64,000 nt of DNA. Source: Cavenderia fasciculata. Its lineage: Eukaryota; Evosea; Eumycetozoa; Acytosteliales; Cavenderiaceae. Position 1 is the stretch's first letter; every line of letters starts with the position of its first letter. A model generated the notes under the pieces. That model did no database searches and was not told where the DNA came from. It worked only from the letters and a program-made list of their open reading frames with translations. Shown one piece after another: positions 21,284 through 33,399 of this stretch. The DNA lies in contig NW_004457729.1 in assembly GCF_000203815.1 (NCBI RefSeq), forward strand, positions 1,674,674-1,738,673. Reading direction: 5' to 3'. The translations under genes and the position numbers were made by a program.

Positions 21284-21514
21284 ATAAATTAATATTGATT
21301 ATCGTATCAATATTTCCAACTCAAGTGACATCACAAGTGATATCATTATTTATTTTAAAAATCGTGAAATCATGATTACAAATATACTATTCCCTATTAA
21401 GGTAGAGTGTGGTGTTCAAACAAATAAAGTAATATTATTTAATTATTTTTTAAAAAAAACCATGATATAGCATTTGTTCTCTACGCCAATATTTAGTATT
21501 AATTTATTCAGGAG

Positions 21515-22773
21515 ATGACGACAATGGAGGTGTCTCGAGACAACCAAAATCAACATCTGCAATATGATAACCAACAACAATATCAACAACAACAACAACA
21601 ACAACCTAATATAGATTATTCAATGTATAATCAACAACAACAACAACAACAATATCAACAAGATCAGCAATATAACCAACAACAATATCACCCGCAGCAA
21701 GATCTGCAGCAGCAGCAGCAACAACAACAATACCATCAACAAGATCAACAACAATATCATCAACAAGATCTACAACAACAACAACAATATCAACAGCAAG
21801 ATCTACAACAACAACAACAACAATATAATAATAATAACAATAACAATAATAACCTTTACAATCTACAAGATGATAATGTAGTAATTAGTCAAATGAATGA
21901 TATACTTCACAATTTGGATGAATCAGAGGATTCTATAAGGCAAGCAAAAGATTGGATGTTGAATAATCAACACAAAGCTCATTTGATTGTAGAGCTCATA
22001 AGAAAGAGAGCTGCTGGCTTTTTTGATATACCCGTATCAAAGATTATAGCCCTCATGTATTTAATTAATGATGTATTACATTTCAGGTATGATGATGATG
22101 AACAAACCAATCACCCAACTATTGTTGGTCATTCTGACTAACTCCTTCCTTTCTACTACTACTACTTAGTATGATAAGAAAAATGGATGGAAACAACGAA
22201 GAGTATTTACAGAGATTCTATCAAGTCTTTCCTTCAATTCTTTCAAATATTTATTACAAGTTAGATTTGGATCAAAAAGATAAAATTCAAAATGTATGAT
22301 TAATCAATCAATATTATCGTCAAAAGGCACAACTATAGTAGTACAGGCAATCAAGAACAAGTGTAACAAAAATGATGATAAAAAAGAGAAAAGAGACAAA
22401 GAGAAAAAAAGAAAAGAGACATTGGCAATGTTGAAACACAAAGATAAACTAATACCCTTTTCCTTTGTTATCTATATAGATTCTAAGTTTATGGAATGAA
22501 AGGACTTTATACAATAATGAAGATATTGGCAAATTAAGAAAATTTACACAACCAAATCCACCCAACGTTACACCTGGCTTAATGATTTCCTATCTTCGTA
22601 CTATACAGCCACAATCTACCTATATTTCCAATACCTTTAAACCAATTAGTCTTCAAGATATTGATTATCATCAATTGGCAAATTTAATGATCAATCATCA
22701 ACAACAACAATTCAATACTCACAATAGATCATTTTATGACAAAGTAAGAGAATTTTATACCCAACACTCTTAA
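21515..22773 (+). CDS. CID-domain (RNA polymerase II CTD-interacting) protein
   Basis: Three exons, 21515-22086, 22170-22293 and 22480-22773, give 329 aa. The first 110 residues are Gln-rich with repeated QQDLQQQ units. The rest is an alpha-helical CID: SEDSIRQAKDWMLNNQHKAHLIVELIRKRA, KIIALMYLINDVLHFS, then FYQVFPSILSNIYYKLDLDQKDKIQN and ILSLWNERTLYNNEDI. The last two blocks match the usual CID pattern of a Pro-starting helix followed by the LxxWxER helix. CID proteins bind phosphorylated Pol II CTD or act in splicing and 3' processing (Rtt103, RPRD, SR140 and CHERP groups). I see no RRM, G-patch or SURP domain, so the subgroup is unclear. Intron 2 (186 nt) is long for this window. Confidence 0.85.
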
Positions 22774-23142
22774 ATTCATCAAGAATACGCTTTGTAAATA
22801 TGGAAAACAAAAGATTCTCATGTTCCAGATTATTTTTGGAATAGTATTTCTTCTTCTTTCTTCTTTGGTTCAATGGAATATATAAAATATAAATAATGTT
22901 TGGGATTGGATTATATTGGCATCAATCAATCAAATTTATGGTCAAGAGATAATAAAATAGACAGAGGAATACCTTATTTGTTAAAATCAATCCAACATTA
23001 ATGTTTGGAATTGATTTATTGAACCAAAATAGAAGAAACCAGCTATTATTATTATTTAAAACAACAATTATAATAATAATTATAATAATTTATTGGTTGA
23101 TGGAAAAAAAGGATAAAAGAAAATAGGGGGTGTTAGAACTAA
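22774..23142. other. Convergent intergenic region
   Basis: 3' flanks of the CID gene (+) and acyl-CoA synthetase (-). AT-rich with poly(A)-signal-like AATAAA strings. No gene is seen. Confidence 0.6.
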
Positions 23143-25506
23143 CTATTCTAATCCTTGGTAGGCATTTTTGATTTCTTGAGAGTAACGATCTTTGATTTGA
23201 GGTCTTTTTAATTTGAAGGATGGAGTCATCATGTCGTTCTTGTCACTAAACTCTTCATCGATGATAATGAGTTTCTTTGGGATTTCAAAGCCAAACAATT
23301 TTTGTTTACGTCCAACGGCGTTGAGATCATCGATAAGTGATTGATGGTACTTTGGATTCTGACAGATATCCTTGAAACTGCTGGTTGAAACACCATTAGC
23401 CTTGGCCCAATCTTCAGCCTTGTTTTGGTGTGGATGAACAATGGCAATCAAACATGACTTTTGACTGTCACCATAGACACAAATTTGAGCAATCTCCTCA
23501 CTCTTTGACAAGTTGTTTTCAATCTTTTCAACTGCAACATATTCTCCTTGTGAAAGTTTGAAAATATTTTTCTTTCTATCAATGATAGATAGTGAGCCAC
23601 TTGCGTTCCAACGACCAATATCTCCAGTGTGGAACCATCCATCTTTATAATCTTGTTTTCTATAAACAAAATAAAAAATGATTGTTAATAACATTATTAT
23701 ATCGTAACGATACTATTTAATCTTACGTTTTTGCTTCATCTTTATAATAACCAATAGCAACACTTGGGCCTCTAATACAAACTTCACCAGTTGGATCACC
23801 ATTACCATTGGATACATAATTTAATTCTGGGACATCTACGAGTTTAATTTCACATGCTGTTAAAGGTGGTCCTAAACTACCAAATGATTCATCGTGTAAG
23901 AGTTTGACTGCAGTACCACCACAGGTTTCTGTTAAACCATAACCTTGAATAACCGAGCAACTGAAACATACTCTCAAGAATAATTCAGTATCCAATGAAA
24001 GTGGAGCACCACCACTAAGAATCACTCTAACCTTTCCACCAAGTTGATCTTTTAACTTGTTGAAAACAATTAAATTAATAAGTGATTCTATAATTGGTAA
24101 TTTAAATCCTAGAAAAATAAAATAGAAATGTTAATTAATAAATATATTAATTATAGTTTGTTTTCATTCTTTTTTTTTTTTTACATACCATAAAGAATAG
24201 CAACATGTTTAAGTTTATAAAAGGAAGAAAAGAGAGCACGAGTGACGGCAGGCTTTTTAGCGATTTCTTTAAAGACACCAGTTTTGATTCTTTCAAAGAC
24301 ACGTGGTACACCGATAAAGATGGTTGGTTTGAGAGTTTTAACTTCAGTGAGAATTTTGGTAGTGTCACCACAAAAGATACCAACTTTGGCACCATAGTGG
24401 AAGGCAGTGGCAACAACGACTCTTTCGAGGATATGAGCATATGGCAAATAAGAGTAGTGACAATCAGTCTCAAAGACTTCGGCCAATGTCTTGACAGAGG
24501 AGACGACAGCAATCAAATTGCAATGTGTGATCATGACACCCTTTGGATCACCAGTTGTGCCAGAAGTGTACATGATGGTGGCCAAATCATCTGGTTTGGG
24601 TGGAGTGTGCTTGTGCTTTTTGTCCTTGCCCATTTCTTGGAGTTCGCTAAATGACAGTAGCTTGATACCGTCCTTTTCATATTCTTGTTTTGCTTGCTCA
24701 TCGATATCGTCAAAGCAGACAATAGTCTTGAGTCCATTGACACTGAGTGCAATTTCCCTGGTCTTTTGCATGGTGGCCTTTGAACAAAAGGCAATTTCAA
24801 TTTCAGCGTGTCTGCTAACATAGGCCAATGATTCAACACCCAATGTTTCATAGAATGAAACAATGATATCAGATTGCATAAAACATGCAGCTTGTAAAAC
24901 TAACCATTCAACTCTGTTTTGACTAAAGATTCCAACTTTTGATTTCTAAAGTAGAAAAAATTAAATAAATAAATAAAAAGATATTGTATTAATATAATTG
25001 ATTGATTATTTATAATAATAGTAATAATAATAATAATTACAGGAGTAACACCAATTTCACATAAACCTTGATAGATGGCTTCACTTCTATTTTTGAATTC
25101 ATTATAGGAAATAAATTCCCAATCACCCAATTCTCCATTTGACAATACTTTTCTTTTACCAAAACATGGTCTATCTTTATATTCTTTACATGATATCCTG
25201 AGAAAAAGAACAGAAAATAAGTATTAATTTAGTATTATTATTATTATTATTATTATGTCACGTGATATCTATTTAAACATACATCATTGAATCATAAAGT
25301 GTTTTAACTGGATGTTGAGAATCTTCATCAACAGCACTGACTAGGTGGTGTGGAGAAATAGCATTTCTTCTTGCCCTACCACTACCTTCAACTGATTCGC
25401 CAACCTCTATTGTTTGGCCATAAGGATGAGGTCTTTTCCAACTATAAGCAAGTAGACCGCTAACTAGTACCAATCCTACTGCCAACAAACTACCACTATC
25501 TAACAT
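23143..25506 (-). CDS. Long-chain fatty acyl-CoA synthetase
   Basis: Five exons (25506-25283, 25197-25041, 24945-24189, 24108-23727, 23659-23143), phases consistent, 678 aa. An N-terminal hydrophobic helix (SLLAVGLVLVSGLLAY) anchors it to membrane. AMP-binding motifs are complete: P-loop YTSGTTGDPKGV, SYLPYAHILERV, GVPRVFERI, LSGGAPLS, QGYGLTETCGG and the FACS signature around GWFHTGDIGRWNASGSLSIIDRKKNIFKLSQGEYVA. The enzyme adenylates long-chain fatty acids with ATP and transfers them to CoA. Length and N-terminal anchor resemble Dictyostelium FcsA/FcsB, which act on endosomes and peroxisomes; I cannot tell which orthologue this is. There is no C-terminal SKL signal (it ends GLE), so a peroxisomal matrix protein is unlikely. 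Confidence 0.95.
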
Positions 25507-25548
25507 ATTTGTATATTTTTTATCTCTATAAAAATAATTTAGTTATTA

Positions 25549-25599
25549 TTTATCTATTTATCTATTTATCTATTTATCTATTTATCTATTTATCTATTT
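25549..25599. repeat. (TTTATCTA)n octamer microsatellite
   Basis: About six and a half tandem copies of TTTATCTA lie 40-90 bases upstream of the acyl-CoA synthetase start codon. Confidence 0.85.
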
Positions 25600-26331
25600 G
25601 TTGTTTATTTGTTAATGAATGATGAACATACAATAATGATGACATTTTGAACTAACACCACCTCTACGACTATCTGAACTCAAACTTTTTTATCATCAAA
25701 AGAGAGAAGAGAAGAGAGATTAATCTAATGGGTAGTGTGGTGGGTGTGGTGGGAATAAGAATATTCCTTTACGTCATTTATTGGCTTTTAACTGAAGGGA
25801 CGATAGATGACAACTGCTCGCAACTCCCTTTTTCATTATTATTATTATCATTATAGGTATGATACACAAATAAAGAATAATAAGGACTGATTCATCTGAA
25901 AAACGAGGTAATGCCAATGATCATTGTTTGCTTTTTTTAGTAATCTAAATTGCGCAATAAATATTTTAAAAACACAACCTGTTTGTTTGTTTTTCCTTTT
26001 CCTTTGTCTGGATTAATCGTAACAATTGTAAATCCCAAACAAATGTCTTTTTGAAATGGATCAACCAGACAATCGAACCACATTCGACACCTCATCGTCG
26101 ATTTCTAATAGCTGGTTTGTCTGCAAACAGTTAGAAAGATAAAAATAAATGGTTGTTTGTACATGTACCCGAGGTCAGGCATTGGAACTTGAAAACGAGA
26201 GATTGCAATTGTCATCATACTTGTTCAATTTAAGAATAAATCAATGGGGGAACCAATGGGACTTGTGTGCAGTTGGATGGAAATTTCAATTCAACTACTA
26301 TTTTAACTTTGTACAATGATGATATTTTTAC

Positions 26332-26333
<2 letters not shown>

Positions 26334-26417
<84 letters not shown>
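26334..26417. repeat. (ATT)n trinucleotide microsatellite
   Basis: About 28 uninterrupted ATT/TTA units, the longest pure trinucleotide run in the window, lying in non-coding DNA just past the 3' end of the F-box-WD40 gene. Confidence 0.95.
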
Positions 26418-26484
26418 GAATGGTTGTGTTTGGATGGGAAATCCCACGATCGTGTTGTTGCTGTTTATATATATATCTTCAATT

Positions 26485-28608
26485 TTAAAGATCAAAATCA
26501 TAAACGATAATTTCTTTGGCAGCAGTAACCAATTTACTACCTTTGAATTGTAGACAAATGATAGAATCAGAGTGACCATCCAAGGTATAAAGGAGTTTCC
26601 CAGTTTCCATATCCCAAACTTTAACCTTTTGATCCCAACTAGCCGTTACAAGACGTCTTCCTTCAAATTGAACACCCCATACATTGAAGCTGTGTCCATG
26701 GAGTGTGTGAATGCACTTGCCAGTGATGAGATCCCACACTCTGACGGTGGTGTCCCACGATCCACTGACCAAGATATTTCCACGAACGTGGGTACAACGA
26801 ACACGGAAGCTGTGACCAGACAGCACGTGCACTGCCTTGCCAGTTTGAATGTTCCAAACACGCAGTGTGTAGTCCCACGAACTACTGATGATTCTTTCTC
26901 CATCTGGACCATCCCACCATTGAATCGAGGTGATACGGTCGCTGTGTCCATGCAATGTCTGCAATACGATACGTGAGGGCAAGTCTATGACGTTGAGGGT
27001 GCCACCTACTGTTCCGCTAATCAATAGGTTGTTTTTGTTGTTGTAGTAGAGACAAGTAATCGAAGAGATGTGGTTGGTGAAGCTGTAGAGCAGGCGTCCC
27101 GTCTCTATTGACCACAAATTGATAGTATTGTCCAACGAACCACTGACAATGGTGTTGTCGTCGACAATGGTCAGACAACTCACACCGTCGGTATGGCCGC
27201 GCAGCACATGCAGACACTCACCCGTTGTCAAATCCCAAATACGCAGTGTCGAATCTGAGCTACCACTAATCAACTTTGTGCCACGGAATTGCATGCAAGT
27301 AATACCTGCACTGTGTCCACTTGGAATGTCAGCCGATGACAATACCAAACATTCACCCGTTTCAATATTCCACAATTTGAGACTTGAGTCCCACGACCCA
27401 GTCACCAACATCTTTCCATCAAACTGCATACATGTAACCCAATCATCATGTCCAATAAACTTTTTAGGCTTGCATATATTGTTCCACCAGTTGTGTTCGA
27501 TCTTTTGTCTCTTGAGATACAATTCTCTCCAATCAATTCTAATTCGCTTGATGAATTTGTAAGAGCAAGTGGCAGAAGAGTCATCATCATCCTCTGTCAT
27601 AATATCATCGTCAGAGACAGAGTTTGAAAGATGAGAGTTGAAAACTTCACATGACACTGCTGTATTGTCCACTGCCTCTTGGTTGTTGTTGTGGTGTTGC
27701 CTGTTGCTGCTACGATTGGTTGGTGGAAAGATGGCAGATTGTGGTGTCTTGCGATTAACGTTTCTACCGTCATAGGCAATACCTCCAACATTGTTGCTAT
27801 TACTATTGTACCGACTATTGGGGAGGATAAGGGATTGAGGTGCTTGTGAAGGTGGGAGAATAGGAGTGGATGACCAAAATGACGATGGAATGGCCTTTAA
27901 TGGTTTACTATCGTTTTGGTGATGAATATCCAAAGTATTCCATCGAATGTGGAATAGATTCTTCCAAATACTATCACTCAGTGATAGATGATGCCATAGT
28001 TTACATACTCTAGTCACAGAGAAATTAATATCATTAAATGTAAGATATTCCAATATATTTAATAATAATTCAGTTGGTAATATTGTTGATATTGATGGTA
28101 ATTCTTCAAATGTTATATCTGAATGTTGATTATTATTATTATTATTTTCATTATTATTATTATTTTGATTATTATTTTGATTATTTTGATTATTTTGATT
28201 ATTTTGATTATTTGTTGTTACAGTTGTTAAACCATTCTTTATAGATAGATTATGCCATTTATGTAAGATATTTGATTTACAGTTGTCCATTGATTTGTCA
28301 AGTTGTAATCTTTCTTGTTTCAGAGTTGACAATCCAGTCAATAATTTGTTGCGTTTGAAATCTAGGGCTTGCAGCTCTTGTTCTATAGAGTAGAGGGTTG
28401 CCTCTGACAATGATATGTCATGATCCTTGTCTTGTTGTTTTGATCTAATGTCCTCTATCAAAGGATCACCTATAAACAATCGGTCTTGTATATTTTCATT
28501 CTTTTTTGCTTGTTGTTCTTTTATATAGTTTTCAAAGAGTAACCCAGTAGTACTCTTTCCCAATACGTTTTTGTTGTTGAATGATAATGATGATGATGAT
28601 GACATCAT
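26485..28608 (-). CDS. F-box/WD40 protein, Cdc4/FBXW7-like
   Basis: Single exon, 707 aa. A coiled-coil region (about 65-115) and an Asn/Gln tract precede the F-box (about 172-222: LPTELLLNILEYLTFNDINFS, VCKLWHHL, SIWKNLF). From about residue 385 there are eight WD40 blades with repeated GH..I.CLQF..LVSGS.D.T.R.WD patterns, and the chain ends IIVYDFDL much as FBXW7 ends LLVLDFDVD. Eight blades and this order fit Cdc4/FBXW7, the substrate receptor of SCF ubiquitin ligases that binds phosphodegrons. Dictyostelium FbxA (ChtA), which controls cell-type proportions, has the same architecture, but I cannot prove orthology. Arg residues in blades 5-7 (TLRVWN, TVRVWD) could line the phosphate pocket. 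Confidence 0.92.
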   Translation of the reverse strand: MMSSSSSLSFNNKNVLGKSTTGLLFENYIKEQQAKKNENIQDRLFIGDPLIEDIRSKQQDKDHDISLSEATLYSIEQELQALDFKRNKLLTGLSTLKQERLQLDKSMDNCKSNILHKWHNLSIKNGLTTVTTNNQNNQNNQNNQNNNQNNNNNENNNNNNQHSDITFEELPSISTILPTELLLNILEYLTFNDINFSVTRVCKLWHHLSLSDSIWKNLFHIRWNTLDIHHQNDSKPLKAIPSSFWSSTPILPPSQAPQSLILPNSRYNSNSNNVGGIAYDGRNVNRKTPQSAIFPPTNRSSNRQHHNNNQEAVDNTAVSCEVFNSHLSNSVSDDDIMTEDDDDSSATCSYKFIKRIRIDWRELYLKRQKIEHNWWNNICKPKKFIGHDDWVTCMQFDGKMLVTGSWDSSLKLWNIETGECLVLSSADIPSGHSAGITCMQFRGTKLISGSSDSTLRIWDLTTGECLHVLRGHTDGVSCLTIVDDNTIVSGSLDNTINLWSIETGRLLYSFTNHISSITCLYYNNKNNLLISGTVGGTLNVIDLPSRIVLQTLHGHSDRITSIQWWDGPDGERIISSSWDYTLRVWNIQTGKAVHVLSGHSFRVRCTHVRGNILVSGSWDTTVRVWDLITGKCIHTLHGHSFNVWGVQFEGRRLVTASWDQKVKVWDMETGKLLYTLDGHSDSIICLQFKGSKLVTAAKEIIVYDFDL

Positions 28609-29730
28609 TTAAATGAATGTGAAAATGCCTATCTTTGTGTTTGTAATATATGTATGTATGTATTCTTTCTGTTTGTTTTGTTGTTGTTGTTGTTGTTGTC
28701 TTGTGTTCTTGTTTGTCTATTACTTGTATTGGTTAATGATGGATGATATACTACATATCAATCAATACCTTTAAATATAATTATATATAGCTAATATTAA
28801 CTATTTCGATATTAACTATTCCAAACAAAAAAGAGAGTAGTTAAAGTAGTTGAAAAAAAAATTTAAAAAAAATAAATAATAAGGATGTGGATTCCCGCTT
28901 TCCTTTCGTCAAAAAAAAAAAAAGTATTTTTATTGTTCGAGAGTTGGAGCCGACAAAGCATTGAAAGAATCTTTTTTGACCTTTTGCTCCGAAAGGAACA
29001 AAGAAGAGTCGACTCTTCTTGCACAGCTTGTTAAACTTCAGTGTTGCTGTTTCGACTTCATCAAAGAAATCACTGCCCTCGCGAAGAGACATCAATCAGT
29101 AAGTAATTATGTTTATTTTATTCAGGTACATAAGTAAGAATCAGTTGATTCTATTTTTAGTTAGGCAATGACTGGCACTCTTACCCTGTCTCATACAACA
29201 TCCCTTGTTGAGACACTCAATTTAATTACTATTGAAAGTGAAAAGAGGGATTGTTGTTAAAACTTTCACCAATTTTCCACTAGAAAACGATAACCGGACT
29301 CAAGAAAGTAGCAACAAGAGCTGTTCTATCAATCAACACATCAACTCGTAGATACTAGACAAGCCTTGGTACTCTACCAATTATTATTTCCCCGGGATCC
29401 AGCTGGGGGAAGCCATTGCTAGTCATAGTAGCGTCTATTCTAATGAGTAAGTAAAATTAAACCAACTATAACTTGGAAAAAAAAATACCCAAGTATATAA
29501 ATATCCGTTCAACAAATTAAAGAGAGAAAGATAGAAGAAGAAGAAGAAGAAGGAAGAAGAATAAAATACAATATTGATGTATTTAGAGATTTTGAATTTA
29601 AAAAATAATTAAATAATGAATTAATTTAATCTAAATTAATCATTGGTGAATAAATAATTTATTTGTTAATTGATATATATAGATAAATATTAAGGGGGAG
29701 GGGGAAAGGATTAGAAAACTAAACGGTTGT
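28609..29730. other. Intergenic region with an unassigned coding-like patch
   Basis: Between the F-box gene start and the CBM49-like gene end. Positions about 28925-29100 (+) are unusually GC-rich and codon-like (ADKALKESFLTFCSERNKEE and onward), ending in CAATCA|GTAAGT, a good splice donor at 29101. The stretch 29160-29450 has further short open pieces (KTITGLKKVATRAVLS) and the string CCCCGGGATCCAGCTGGGGG near 29391. No start codon, complete frame or known family is evident. It may be an exon cluster of an unrecognised small gene or a decayed fragment. Confidence 0.4.
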
Positions 29731-31223
29731 TTAGTTCTTCTTGAAACAAGCGTTGGAGACGATGTTGAGACGGGCTTCAGTTTCTCCTTCGACGACGTAA
29801 CCCCAGGTATGAGTGGCACCAGCGAGGACACCAGCAGTGGTGGCAGTTGAACCCATTTCGTAGTTGAAGTTTTCAACCTTGACGGCACCCCAGAAGTTGA
29901 TCAATGGGGCTTCAGTGTAGGTGATGGCAGAGAAGAGGGTGGCGGTACCAGTGTTCTTGATGGTGACGCTGAATTGAGAGTACTTCTTACCACCGTCAGT
30001 CCAGGTGTTATCCTTCTTTTGGGTGTAGGCAGCAGTACAAGATGAGTTGGTGTTACCACCAGTGGTTGAAGATGATCCAGATGATCCAGAAGTTGAACCG
30101 GCAGTGATACCAGCAGTGTTACAGGCACATGGGCAGAGACAACCTCCAGATGAACCAGTTGATGATGATCCAGATGATCCAGTGGTGGTGGTGGTGGTAG
30201 ATGAACCAGAGGTAGATGAACCAGAGGTAGATCCTTGACAGACAGAGATGGTGACTGGCTCAGTTCCTAAGACGATGTAGTTATAACCATGCTTTTGACC
30301 AGCGGCGAGTGGGGTTTGTTCTCTCCAGTTCATGAAGTCCCATCTAAAGAAAGAAGAAGAAGGAGAAGAGATTGATTAATATATATTTATATTAATATTA
30401 ATATTATTTTATACATACGAGACACCATGATCGTTGGTAGTGAGTTCAGAGATTTGGACGAGGTTTTGGTTGTTGGTGATCTTGATGTTGGCGTGAGATA
30501 CTGGAGTGTTACCCATGTTGGTGATGGAACACTTGTATTGGGTGTAGACACGATCGTTATCAGTCCATGACTTGTCCTTTTGACAGTCGTTGGAGAGGTT
30601 ACAACCGCCAGTGGTAGAGGTACCAGAGCTGCCGGTTGATGACGATGTGGATGAAGTGGTGGTCGATGATGAAGATGAAGATGAAGATGAGGATGATGAG
30701 TGGTGGGTGGTTGGGTTTGGTGGGATTGGGGTGGAACAGGTGTCAATGATCAATGGGTGGGTACCAAAGATCTTGTAACTCCAAGAGTATTGGTCACCAG
30801 AGGCCAAAGAGGCCTTTGGTAACAGGTCCCAAGACAAACCGTTGTTGTTTGTTTGGAGACCATTCAACTCCTTGATGTAGTCACCAGTGAGATAAATACT
30901 TGCGTGGTCGATGGCAAATGGACCAGTGTTGGTCAACTTGCACTTGAATTCGGAAAGGACTCTTCCTCCTTCATACCAGGACTTGTTGAGGTCACAATAG
31001 TTGGTCAAGAAACACTTGGTTGGACGGCCGAATTCGGCATCTCCCTTGGCGACTAGGAAACGATGGTAAAAAAAAGAGAAAAGAAAAGTAAAAAAATATA
31101 TAAATATAAGTATATAGATAATAAATATATATAAATATAGCTGGATTACTATGTAATGTACATACGGAGTACAGAAGCTAACATCATAGCGACGAAGCAC
31201 AAGTAATACTTCCAGATAAACAT
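29731..31223 (-). CDS. Secreted triple CBM49-like cellulose-binding protein
   Basis: Three exons, 31223-31166, 31052-30419 and 30343-29731, give 434 aa. A signal peptide (MFIWKYYLCFVAMMLASVLL) is split by intron 1. Three related modules follow: CDLNKSWYEGGRVLSEFKCKLTNTGP, NDCQKDKSWTDNDRVYTQYKCSITNMGN and AYTQKKDNTWTDGGKKYSQFSVTIKNTGT. Each is followed by a W-containing strand and a G.Y-type strand, the pattern of carbohydrate-binding module 49 found in Dictyostelium cellulose-binding and stalk/spore proteins. Modules are separated by Ser/Thr/Gly-rich linkers, likely O-glycosylated; the second linker contains CLCPCAC. There is no catalytic domain. I infer a structural extracellular-matrix or sheath protein that binds cellulose. 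Codon use is GC-richer than the local average. Confidence 0.88.
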
Positions 31224-32158
31224 TTTGAATTGATTGGTGGGTTGGTTAATTAATTAAAATTAAATAAATAAATAAATAAATAAATAAGATGTTGTTGTTA
31301 ATTGAATTGTTAACTTGATATTTGTTTGTTGATTTGATATTTGAAATGAACCGAATTGACAGTCTTTTATAGTCTCTGGACTGACAGAGTCGTCTGCAGA
31401 ACATGCTAGCTAGGTGGCGTGGTTACGCATTGCATGGTTGCCAATTAAGGAATACTTTAAATTATTAATATGTATTAGTGTACACTATCGGTATCGGTAC
31501 CACCCTCTACGAATTCATGATATGGTGTAAATCTCATTCTCTGCTACCCTTTTCCCATACTATTTTCAGTAGTACTAGGTTTAAAATAGGAAGGTGCTAC
31601 TTTAAAGCAATATGCGCGTATATGGTAGAGTGACAAATATAGTGTGTTTCGAAAAGTAGTATATTCACTCTCTCTATGAATCGATAGAGATTGGATATAT
31701 CTTGTCACTGCTGTCTTGGAAAATAATTGAATTGATAATTTCAAGATGAACCAAAAAAAGATGTGTTTGATTTGGAATGTTGATAGAATTCGTATTGAAA
31801 AAAAAAATTAAATAAATTATTTCCACCATTCAAGTGTGTGTGGTAAACAATTCAAAGTGTGGTGGTTGGATGAATGAAAGAGATGGATGAATAGTGTTGA
31901 ACATCTTAGAGAATTTGTAAATGAAATTTGAATGAAATAATATGGAAGTAGGAGGAATAGGGGGGTGGTATTAGACTAAAAAAAAAAAAAGTTATAATTT
32001 TTTTTTTGATAAATGATTAGAAACCTATTAATCTAATCTTGATTTTAGATTCATCCATCCTATAATTAGAATAAAAAAAAATAATTTTGATTTTAGTTTA
32101 AGTTTTGGTGTTGTGTTGTTTTTGTTTCATTCTTTTTTATATTATTATGTTTTGTTTA
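31224..32158. other. Intergenic region
   Basis: Upstream of the CBM49-like gene and downstream of sec13. Contains an (AAAT)n run at about 31258-31286 and several homopolymer A/T tracts. No gene is supported; a 66-codon minus-strand frame at 31544-31744 is not protein-like. Confidence 0.55.
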
Positions 32159-33399
32159 TTATTGTTGAACTTGAGAGATCATTTTCCATTCATTATCCAA
32201 ACCTTCTTTCCAAAGAGTAATTTGGTTGTCACCGCAAGAGACGGCGAGGATGTGGCCAATGACAGACCAACTTACACGCCATACAACATCGTCGAAACGT
32301 GGAAGAGCCTTTCCAGCCCATTGACCAGACTCTTCTTGACTCCAAACGACAACAGTTCTGTCTTGTGAACAACTAGCAATCTTTGAAACTGGCAAACCAA
32401 TATTTGGTGCCCATGCAACATCTCTGACCCAATCCTTGTGTTCGTCGAGTTGCTTGTCGAGAATCCATTTATCTTCGTGGTATTTAAAAATCTTAATCAA
32501 GTTATCGCATGAACCAGTAACGATTCTCTTGACTGGAGTTGGAATAGTATTGATATTGTTGACAAGTGCTGCTGGTGTTGAAGCTGGTGCCCATGATACT
32601 GAATTTACACCAATTTGTGATACATTGATTTTTTGTTGTTCCCATTGGTTATCTAAAGATATTAAAATAAATAAATAATATTAGTACCATATGATCATTC
32701 ATTCTATTCTTGTGTGTGTATATATTATTGTTTACCTTTATAATTTAAAATAGAAACAGTTCCATCAGAAGAGGCACATGCCAAACATAAACCAAATTCA
32801 TGTGGAGCCCAAGAGATTGAGTTGACAGACAACTCATGTCCAGAGAATTGGTAGATATTTGACCATTGGTTATTAGATGTTTCCTTCCAAATGATAACTT
32901 TTCTGTCGTATGATGCTGATGCCAAGATCTTTCCAAACTTTGGGTGAGCCCAAGCTACTTGCCATACTGGTCCTTCATGACTAAAATTAAAATGAATAGA
33001 GTAAAGTTGATTAATATCAAACTTTTGATTGACTTTTCTTTGACTCATTTATATCAATCTTTCTATCTTTCTGTCTATATATATATATCTATCTATTCTT
33101 CATACCCCTTTAAGTCTGTAAGATGAACATGGTTCTCACCACTGACATCGAAAATCTTGATTGATCTATCGCTTGAACATGTTGCCAAGTATTTACCATA
33201 ATAATCAAATTGAGCATCATGCTATATAGGTATAATATAATATAGTATGATTGATCATCATAGCATAGATCATTTAATTGATTGATTAACTTGTATTAAT
33301 ACTCTTTCTTGTCTGATATTAATCTATCTCTCTTTAGTAATAACTTACGACCATGTCTTCATGAGCAGTGTCGATTGGGTTTGATGCGACTTGTGCCAT
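32159..33399 (-). CDS. sec13: Sec13 (COPII coat / nuclear pore / SEA complex WD40 protein)
   Basis: Four exons (33399-33349, 33221-33106, 32980-32736, 32652-32159), phases consistent, 301 aa, the usual Sec13 length. It starts with [34 protein letters not shown] and proceeds through [61 protein letters not shown] and [17 protein letters not shown] to [21 protein letters not shown] and ITLWKEG: six WD40 blades of the open Sec13 propeller. Sec13 pairs with Sec31 in the COPII cage on the ER, with Nup145C/Nup96 in the nuclear pore and with SEACAT/GATOR2 in TORC1 control. Exon 1 is only 17 codons. Confidence 0.96.

Larger units (their letters stand above)
25507..26484. other. Intergenic region with two microsatellites
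   Basis: Upstream of the acyl-CoA synthetase and downstream of the F-box gene. It has (TTTATCTA)n at about 25549-25599 and (ATT)n at 26334-26417, both listed separately. Open frames over the ATT run (poly-Ile or poly-Leu) are artefacts. No gene is seen. Confidence 0.6.

Noticed and set aside
26267-26510. Poly-Ile and poly-Leu frames over the ATT repeat
   Set aside because: Pure translation of a microsatellite.
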